Origin: Nemertoderma westbladi
Lineage: Eukaryota; Xenacoelomorpha; Nemertodermatida; Nemertodermatidae
NCBI GenBank assembly: GCA_032718475.1
Contig: JAUCBJ010003687.1
Location: 1-63,664 of the forward strand
DNA length: 63,664 nucleotides
Reading direction: 5' to 3'
Positions 55,701-63,664 of the stretch are shown here, piece by piece; within the stretch, counting starts at the first letter, position 1, and each line of letters begins with the position of its first letter. The translations under genes and the position numbers were made by a program. The notes under the pieces were generated by a model, which saw only the letters and a list, made by a program, of their open reading frames with translations, made no database searches and had not been told where the DNA came from.

Positions 55701-57385
55701 TGTACGGTACTTGCCACAGGTCCGTGTACGGTATTTGCCACAGGTCCTTGTACGGTACTTGCCACAGGTCCTTGTACGGTACTTGCCACAGGTCCGTGTA
55801 CGGTACTTGCCACAGGTCCGTGTACGGTACTTGCCACAGGTCCTTGTACGGTACTTGCCACAGGTCCGTGTACGGTACTTGCCACAGGTCCGTGTACGGT
55901 ACTTGCCACAGGTCCTTGTACGGTACTTGCCACAGGTCCGTGTACGGTACTTGCCACAGGTCCGTGTACGGTACTTGCCACAGGTCCTTGTACGGTACTT
56001 GCCACAGGTCCGTGTACGGTACTTGCCACAGGTCCGTGTACGGTACTTGCCACAGGTCCTTGTACGGTACTTGCCACAGGTCCTTGTACGGTACTTGCCA
56101 CAGGTCCGTGTACGGTACTTGCCACAGGTCCGTGTACGGTACTTGCCACAGGTCCTTGTACGGTACTTGCCACAGGTCCTTGTACGGTACTTGCCACAGG
56201 TCCGTGTACGGTACTTGCCACAGGTCCTTGTACGGTACTTGCCACAGGTCCTTGTACGGTACTTGCCACAGGTCCGTGTACGGTACTTGCCACAGGTCCT
56301 TGTACGGTACTTGCCACAGGTCCGTGTACGGTACTTGCCACAGGTCCTTGTACGGTACTTGCCACAGGTCCGTGTACGGTACTTGCCACAGGTCCGTGTA
56401 CGGTACTTGCCACAGGTCCTTGTACGGTACTTGCCACAGGTCCGTGTACGGTACTTGCCACAGGTCCTTGTACGGTACTTGCCACAGGTCCGTGTACGGT
56501 ACTTGCCACAGGTCCGTGTACGGTACTTGCCACAGGTCCTTGTACGGTACTTGCCACAGGTCCTTGTACGGTACTTGCCACAGGTCCGTGTACGGTACTT
56601 GCCACAGGTCCGTGTACGGTACTTGCCACAGGTCCGTGTACGGTACTTGCCACAGGTCCGTGTACGGTACTTGCCACAGGTCCGTGTACGGTACTTGCCA
56701 CAGGTCCGTGTACGGTACTTGCCACAGGTCCGTGTACGGTACTTGCCACAGGTCCGTGTACGGTACTTGCCACAGGTCCGTGTACGGTACTTGCCACAGG
56801 TCCGTGTACGGTACTTGCCACAGGTCCTTGTACGGTACTTGCCACAGGTCCTTGTACGGTACTTGCCACAGGTCCGTGTACGGTACTTGCCACAGGTCCT
56901 TGTACGGTACTTGCCACAGGTCCTTGTACGGTACTTGCCACAGGTCCTTGTACGGTACTTGCCACAGGTCCTTGTACGGTACTTGCCACAGGTCCTTGTA
57001 CGGTACTTGCCACAGGTCCTTGTACGGTACTTGCCACAGGTCCTTGTACGGTACTTGCCACAGGTCCTTGTACGGTACTTGCCACAGGTCCTTGTACGGT
57101 ACTTGCCACAGGTCCTTGTACGGTACTTGCCACAGGTCCTTGTACGGTACTTGCCACAGGTCCGTGTACGGTACTTGCCACAGGTCCTTGTACGGTACTT
57201 GCCACAGGTCCGTCTACGGTACTTGCCACAGGTCCGTGTACGGTACTTGCCACAGGTCCTTGTACGGTACTTGCCACAGGTCCTTGTACGGTACTTGCCA
57301 CAGGTCCTTGTACGGTACTTGCCACAGGTCCGTGTACGGTACTTGCCACAGGTCCGTGTACGGTACTTGCCACAGGTCCACAGGT
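52713..57385. repeat. 24-bp minisatellite array, about 194 copies
   Basis: The unit is GTACGGTACTTGCCACAGGT plus CCGT. The main variable site gives CCGTG, CCTTG or CCGTC before TAC; TTGAACG and GTATTTG are rarer. One unit near 53074 is a base short. Because 24 is a multiple of 3 and the unit has no stop, ORFs of about 1,750 codons exist on both strands; they are not genes. The array lies in the K2P intron. Confidence 0.97.
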
Positions 57386-57946
57386 CGACCGACCGACCGA
57401 CCGACCGACCGACCGACCGACCGACCGACCGACCGAACGACCGACCGACCGACCGACCGACCGACCGACCGACCGACCGACCGACCGACCGACCGACCGA
57501 CCGACCGACCGACCGACCGACCGACCGACCGACCGACCGACCGACCGACCGACCGACCGACCGACCGACCGACCGACCGACCGACCGACCGACCGACCGA
57601 CCGACCGACCGACCGACCGACCGACCGACCGACCGACCGACCGACCGACCGACCGACCGACCGACCGACCGACCGACCGACCGACCGACCGACCGACCGA
57701 CCGACCGACCGACCGACCGACCGACCGACCGACCGACCGACCGACCGACCGACCGACCGACCGACCGACCGACCGACCGACCGACCGACCGACCGACCGA
57801 CCGACCGACCGACCGACCGACCGACCGACCGACCGACCGACCGACCGACCGACCGACCGACCGACCGACCGACCGACCGACCGACCGACCGACCGACCGA
57901 CCGACCGACCGACCGACCGACCGACCGACCGACCGACCGACCGACC
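57386..57946. repeat. (CCGA)n tetranucleotide tract
   Basis: About 140 perfect CCGA units with a single change (GAACGA near 57436), joined to the 24-bp array through the short bridge CCACAGGTCCACAGGTCGAC. Confidence 0.97.
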
Positions 57947-58711
57947 TCGGTTTGTTCTATGCCTCAAGTGGGCGCGCAATGTCCCAATAAACACCCAAAG
58001 GCTCGGCTTACCTACCAAAACGATGATCCACAGAAGCTCGATTTTATAAGACACATAATCAATCAATCACGTTTAAAATATGATTACTGTGCGAGTGAAC
58101 CGCGTAGGTGATGATGTATAATTATATTATTTGTGATAACATCCGGTCTGCAGACGTCCGACCTCCAAACAATAATTAATTATCGAAGGGAGCTACGCCC
58201 CAGGTGTAATCAAATAGAATATGCGTTTACCCCGGGGTAACAAAACATTAATTCACTGTAGTTGTTATGGACAGAAAGAAGCACCAGAAATCATTTCCTA
58301 TTTTGACAATGCTTTTCGGTAGCCATATTTTTTATTTTATTATTCTTTGGCGAGACACGAAAGCAAGCAAGCTTAGCATACGGCTGGCAAAAGTTTAAAT
58401 ATTTTCAGAGGTATATTTTCGTGTAGCTAAGATAAAAGCAGTAAATTAGTTAATTATGTTAATTGCAGCTAAAAACGGCATTTTCAGCGTGTCCTTTCAT
58501 AGAAATTAATTATTTTCTACGATAAGAGTAAATTAATTGTACTTAAAAATTATACAGCTGGAATCCCCATACCCCATTCCATTATAGTTTTTAATTAGTT
58601 CAAGTGATTTGCGTTAAGAAATGTGTTTTTAATTGATCTAAACGTAATTAATTAACTTATTAAATTCCCCTTCTCTCCGCGCTGCTTACATATCTCCATA
58701 GAAGTCTTCTA
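57947..58711. other. K2P intron DNA
   Basis: AT-rich, with no feature recognised. The stop that ends the repeat-derived ORF falls near 58110. Confidence 0.45.
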
Positions 58712-59643
58712 GTGATCATTAGCCTGTCCACCTTAAGAATTTGTGCCGGCTTGACGACAAAATTGCGCCGCCACAACTTCCTATCACCCATGACATTTGC
58801 TAGATCATCCACATCTTCGAAGCCAGTTTGCTATCTGTGGGTCATCCCATCACTACAGATGGTACAGTCTGCCCTTGATGAGCTCGATGTTTATTGTCCC
58901 TCGAACTATCTCAAAGTAAACCTCTCAAAAACCAAAGCGATGAAATTCCGTCGGGGAGGAAGGCTAGCTCAGTCAGACATACTTTTATATAATGGCTGCC
59001 ATCGGGGTGGTTTTATCTCACATGGAGCGTCGGGTGGTTTTATCTCTAATGGCTGCCATCGGGGTGGTTTTATCTCACATGGAGCGTCGGGTCACTACAA
59101 TCATCTCTACAACCGTCGGGTTGCTTCTTGTCTGCGCTTGGCTACAAAAGTAGACTTTTCACTCGACACTGCTATTAAAGTTTGGGATATGGTCGTGTTT
59201 CCTGCGTAACATGCGACAGTGTTATATTTGAGGACTCACCTTCTTAATAATACCAGCTCTTTAATTTAAAGCACGTTAATAAAACTCGTGGCCTCCATTA
59301 TAAACTCTGGAGCGACATCAGTAAGTTTAGCTACACTTCTCGAATCTTGTCTGCAGTGGATATCCCCGATAGTGCTCCGCGCTCATAGGGTAAACTTTCT
59401 GGAAACCGCCGCCGAATAGCGGCACAATATATCTCGATCGCGTACCACCACAAGGTCTGTGCGAGTCTAAACTGTTGGAGACCTACCGATACCTGTTGTT
59501 GCCGGCTCTTTCTCGACCCTGATCGTATCGCCATTGAACATGCGGCTCATTGTGAGGCTTTGAACACTGTCATCAATGAGGCTGAGCCCAGACCATTCAC
59601 TCTTCGCTGTGCCCTTTACTTCGCTAAATTCACTCGACACTGA
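58712..59643 (+). pseudogene. LINE reverse transcriptase/C-terminal relic
   Basis: The plus-strand frame 58712-59209 has LQMVQSALDELDVYC, NYLKVNLSKTKAMKFRRGGR and later RVASCLRLATKVDFSLDTAI, typical of the thumb and connection region after the YADD motif in LINE reverse transcriptases. From 59300 to 59643 the frame continues, broken, to ALNTVINEAEPRPFTLRCAL. A 63-base segment (GGCTGCCATCGGGGTGGTTT and onward) is duplicated at 58990-59090. It has stops and no start, so it is a dead copy, a different family from the LINE at the left edge. Confidence 0.7.
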
Positions 59644-59943
59644 TTAAACATTAAATTTACTTCAAATATTAATTTTCAATGTAGATATTTAATATAAAAT
59701 TTTATTTAATTTAGTAATAAATTTTAACCCCTAGTGATTGCTAAAAAGTCTCCATCATCATTTAATATAATTATATTGTATAGCTTTGCAGCTATCGAGA
59801 TCAACGAGACTCCACTAAAAGATTCATAGGTTTTTAGGTTGCTCGTTGCTCAACTTATTTGTTTTCATTTCTTGAGGGACTCTTTGTCCTATACATAACA
59901 TGTCCACAACAGGATTTCACAAGGGGCGGGGCCAGAGCTATAA
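59644..59943. other. Spacer between LINE relic and G tract
   Basis: AT-rich, with nothing recognised. Confidence 0.4.
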
Positions 59944-59970
59944 GGGGGGGGGGGGGGGGGGGGGGGGGGG
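59944..59970. repeat. 27-base poly-G tract
   Basis: An uninterrupted G run, a potential G-quadruplex and a likely sequencing-length uncertainty. Similar G or C runs end the foldback element at 14146-15200. Confidence 0.95.
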
Positions 59971-61949
59971 TCATAATTAACAAATCTAATCAAAGTGAAA
60001 GAAATTAAACAATGTTAAAATATGTGACGTTTGATCAAGAAACCGACCTACGGTTACAAAAAATATATTTTTTTTTATTTACAAAGTTTTGAGAAAATCG
60101 ACTTTGAAATTATGAGAGTTTCTAACGTTCCCGCCAATTTTCTGTATTTGGGGGGATTTTTCAAATATAAAATTTTACGATATTTTTCAAAGCAGACATC
60201 TAAAAAATTAGGTACATGTCAGAATTTAGATAAGTGTATGGAACTTTAGCGATAGCGAACATGTTTTATGTTTTATTATTACTGGAGGTCATTGTGTCTG
60301 TCTGTCTGTCAAGAAATAAAACAAATAAATAAATAAAGCATACCACCCAAATTTTTTTGGTAATGGGATTTTACTTGCCGATGATTTCAATTACGATGTC
60401 GGTTTTCACTATTTGCCGAATCTAAACTTTTGTCAGTCTGTCTGTCTGTTATTATGTGCGTCGCCTGCGATAATTATTATAGTATTGCAAGTATTGCAGA
60501 CCCCCAAGTTTACTTTTACACTCATGGTATGCTCAAGTTACAAGTTTTGCAAGACTTTGCCAATGACTAACTTTGTGGTATGCACGAAAAGCTTTCGCAT
60601 GCGTAAACTTATATTATTATATTCTGGCATCTCATACACGCAACTATATCATATTCTCCCACACATAATTATTGGCAAGATACTGAATAGCAATTTGAAA
60701 AAATAGCAATTTGACACCAACAATGTCATTAGTCGCTTATCAGTTTTTGGCGTCGGTTCCCTTTGTCCTTTCAAAACAGCCGAAATCAAAGGTCGGGTTA
60801 CCTACCTAGTTAGTATATGGCACTATAATACGAACATATACCGTCGTATTTACGCTATTTACTGGGATATAATATATCAAAACAAAATACATTACCAAAT
60901 ATATACATTACCTAATATTCTCATGTGATTTTTGGTTGTAAACTTATGGTAATTGGGCCATCGCCAGGATAATTCTATTATGTGGTCCAGTATGATATTT
61001 GTTGTACATATATTTGAACTGGATTCGAACACGCACTCATTATGCCATCCACACTTGGTCTGTGACGGGGTCTTGTGACAGCAGGCATGCGGCCCTTGTC
61101 CTCTATGTAAGTCTGCAGGATCTTACTGCAGGCGACACCATATCCATTACGGGTGCGTTGCGTACACCATAAAGTTACGTAGGGTTCATGCGGCATATGG
61201 TACGATGCTCAATTAACAAATAAGGCATTGCCCTACCTCCTTAACATGTTATTACCAAAACCATGCACCAACCTGCAGACACGACAGGTGAGATTTACCG
61301 GCCACTGCCATTGTAGAACTGATAAGCCTGTCCATAATCTTGTTCTATTTTTTTTACATATCTTCTAATCTATGAGTGGCTGCATTATTCCGTCTTATTT
61401 CGTCGTATTTCATTATTCATTATTCCGTATTTATCGTCGCTGTGAATAAGCAACAATGTGGGGTCACCGAGCAGCAAGCAATCAGATAGTAATAGCGGCG
61501 ACTTATACTTCAGCATTATTTAATGAACTATAAGTTCTTGGATCAAATAATACAGATGGCTCAGGTAGTTTTACCGCCGACCTCCCAACCCGAATATCAC
61601 GAGTTCGAGACCAAGGGTAGTGCAGTTTTCTCCGAACCAGCCTCAGGCTGCTGTAATAGGTATATACCATATACATGTACACCTACATACATGGCTGAAG
61701 AAACTGTTAGATGGCCATCTGGTTACATCCGGTTTTTTTTTCGTGTTTGTTAATAACTTTACCAATTGTTATAGAGGTTAACCTGATATATAATATAAAT
61801 TGCATGAAATGTAATATTAGTAATGATATTTGATGTTTAATTCTTTAGTAATGACCCTATAGCTCTTGACGCCGTCAAAATCCAACCCTCTCCATGGAAA
61901 ATTCAACGAAAATAACAGTTAATTACGAGCAAAAATTAAGCCGCAATCT
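59971..61949. other. K2P intron DNA
   Basis: AT-rich. Contains short (GTCT)n runs near 60297 and 60435 and B-box-like words near 61030 (minus) and 61600 (plus) without matching A boxes. No exon recognised. Confidence 0.4.
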
Positions 61950-62520
61950 GTGCTATTGACTCTTGTTTATTGTTTTGGTTAGAATAACATGCCACTGTAA
62001 CCTTTTCCTTCCCTACTAATCTACATTGATAATGCACTGAGATAGGACTTTCGTCAATCCCCCCGTCTCATTTCAAATATGGGTCTAACGTAATTCCAAT
62101 AGAAGTGAACCTAATAATGGCAACAACGATTGTGACGGTGTATGAACCGGTTGCACCTCCTACTGAATGATATACATGACTCTCTAGCAGGCTGTCTGGA
62201 ACATTTAATTGTTATATTTCTCGATCGATCCCACATGCTGTGGGATTCCTGATTAATATATATTATTCACATATGCTGCCGCAGGTTTGCCCAATCTGTG
62301 CAGAACGATTTCATTGTAATTGAGTCCCTGTTAGTAACAATCATTCATTTATATATCCGGCTAACTTAGGCTACCCCAACTATTTGTTAATATTATTTTG
62401 CTTTGCGTTTATTATTACCACAACTCCGGGTCAAAGTGCTAACTAGCATTCATTGTGAGGTGTTACATTGGCATGTTATTCTAACCAAAACAATAAAAGC
62501 ACATATTGTGAATAGCACAT
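61950..62520. repeat. Inverted repeat with TTGTTTTGGTTAGAATAACA arms
   Basis: The left arm near 61968-62007 (TTTATTGTTTTGGTTAGAAT and AACATGCCACTGTAACC) is matched by the right arm near 62465-62500 in reverse orientation. The middle is unpaired. The same arm sequence occurs at 40.8 and 49.2 kb. Confidence 0.7.
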
Positions 62521-63002
62521 ATTATATTTCCAATTTTACCCGTGTGTAGGTAGCTGATATTTGGGTCGATTTTCCACTGGAATGGTGTGAATTTTGATTG
62601 TGTCTAGAGCCCCTGTCTGAATTTCTCATATCACAGCGCAATCAATGGAATACGCAATGACTGCTGTCTAGCGGGGATACCATTACAATGGTATGTTCAT
62701 GTTCAAATAATTAATGTTCCAAGAGTTAAAATTCATCAACAACTCTGTTGTCAAGGGAAAAGGAAGTGACTTAATGAAGCTTATCAGAACATCGTGCGCT
62801 AACTACCAACCTACTCATACAAAAGCACTCCAGTTGACAGGAAATTATCCAGACTTTCTCCTTTTATTTTAAGTATGTTAATTGATTCCAGATGTAAGCC
62901 TCGGACTCTCTTACACTAATTTGTCTGCAACAGGATAGGGCCAATTCAAAAGAAGGCGTCCGAGCTCAGAGGCCGATGTGTGTCTTACGTCAACACAGCC
63001 CC
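62521..63002. other. K2P intron DNA
   Basis: Nothing recognised. Confidence 0.4.
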
Positions 63003-63664
63003 TAGCTTAGCTACTCCCTTAGCCCTCTCACTTAGCTCCTATCTTAGCCCATCTCATAGCTCCACACTAAGCTCCTATTTATCGTAGCTCCTATCTTAGC
63101 TCCTATATTTGCTCCTATCGTAGCTCCTATCTTAGCACCTATATTTGCTCCTATCGTAGCTCCTATCTTAGCTCCTATATTTGCTCCTATCGTAGCTCCT
63201 ATCTTAGCTCCTATATTTGCTCCTATCGTAGCTCCTATCTTAGCTCCTATATTTGCTCCTATCGTAGCTCCTATCTTAGCTCCTATCTTAGCTCCTATCG
63301 TAGCTCCTATCTTAGCTCCTATATTTGCTCCTATCGTAGCTCCTATCTTAGCACCTATATTTGCTCCTATCGTAGCTCCTATCTTAGCTCCTATATTTGC
63401 TCCTATCGTAGCTCCTATCTTAGCTCCTATATTTGCTCCTATCGTAGCTCCTATCTTAGCTCCTATATTTGCTCCTATCGTAGCTCCTATCTTAGCTCCT
63501 ATCTTAGCTCCTATCGTAGCTCCTATCTTAGCTCCTATATTTGCTCCTATCGTAGCTCCTATCTTAGCTCCTATATTTGCTCCTATCGTAGCTCCTATCT
63601 TAGCTCCTATATTTGCTCCTATCGTAGCTCCTATCGTAGCTCCTATCTTAGCGCACTATCTTAT
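63003..63664. repeat. 12-bp tandem array arranged as 36-bp trimers, open at window end
   Basis: 12-mers TAGCTCCTATCT, TAGCTCCTATAT and TTGCTCCTATCG alternate in that order, giving a 36-bp higher-order unit with occasional skipped members. Degenerate copies occur from 63003. Confidence 0.95.

Noticed and set aside
52724-58111. ORFs of about 1,750-1,795 codons on both strands
   Set aside because: They are translations of a 24-bp repeat and a CCGA tract that lack stops in several frames. No domain, and no start or splice context.
60120-60145. Second E2F-like site TTCCCGCCAATT
   Set aside because: One-sided match deep in the K2P intron, with no promoter nearby.
61523-61753. 76-codon ORF with a B-box-like GAGTTCGAGACC
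   Set aside because: No matching A box upstream, no coding features, and no splice sites supporting a K2P exon.

Overview
This window is nuclear DNA of an animal, almost certainly an invertebrate. The host genes are metazoan: a WDR44/Rab11-binding WD40 protein with a FFAT motif, a tRNA 2'-phosphotransferase split by GT-AG introns, the 3' half of an E2F1/2/3-type transcription factor, and the first exon of a TASK-like two-pore potassium channel. BEL/Pao retrotransposons, present here, are restricted to animals and absent from mammals and birds. The DNA is AT-rich and much of it is tandem or inverted repeat. The sequence alone does not give a phylum.

Layout. 1-815: 3' end of a LINE ORF. 1424-1792 (-): remnant of a YqaJ-type nuclease from a DNA transposon. 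2551-3192: foldback repeat. 3963-6248 (+): intronless WDR44. 7455-9874 (-): four-exon TRPT1, convergent with WDR44, with a tRNA-derived SINE in intron 3. 10188-10200: consensus E2F site in the space between TRPT1 and the E2F gene. 11040-13317: AT-rich microsatellite. 13596-41288 (+): three exons of the E2F gene. Its first visible intron is about 26 kb and is filled by a poly-G-ended foldback element, a 35-bp satellite, a 12.5-kb BEL/Pao insertion inside that satellite, a 6.7-kb 38-bp satellite and a 1.76-kb foldback transposon with 9-bp target duplications. 43841-45750: 31-bp satellite. 46173-47191: palindromic TA-flanked element. 51706-51988 (+): exon 1 of the K2P channel. Its intron runs past the window end and holds a 4.7-kb 24-bp minisatellite, a (CCGA)n tract, a LINE relic and several inverted repeats. 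63003 to the end: a 12/36-bp array.

The most notable system is the retroelement at 17645-30160. It has nearly identical TG...CA LTRs and a perfect 5-bp target duplication, so it moved recently. It nevertheless lacks the reverse transcriptase, most of RNase H and the integrase, and carries four in-frame stops. It also has a 3' zinc-finger ORF that I cannot match to any standard BEL/Pao protein. It looks like a non-autonomous element mobilised in trans. Second is the foldback element at 37866-39627, whose inverted arms are tandem arrays, as in Drosophila FB elements. Third is the E2F gene, with a 36-bp coding minisatellite (14 PDTTP motifs) between its marked box and its Rb-binding tail, and no DNA-binding-domain exon in the window.

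No operons or prokaryotic features are present. Most long ORFs are artefacts of stop-free tandem repeats.
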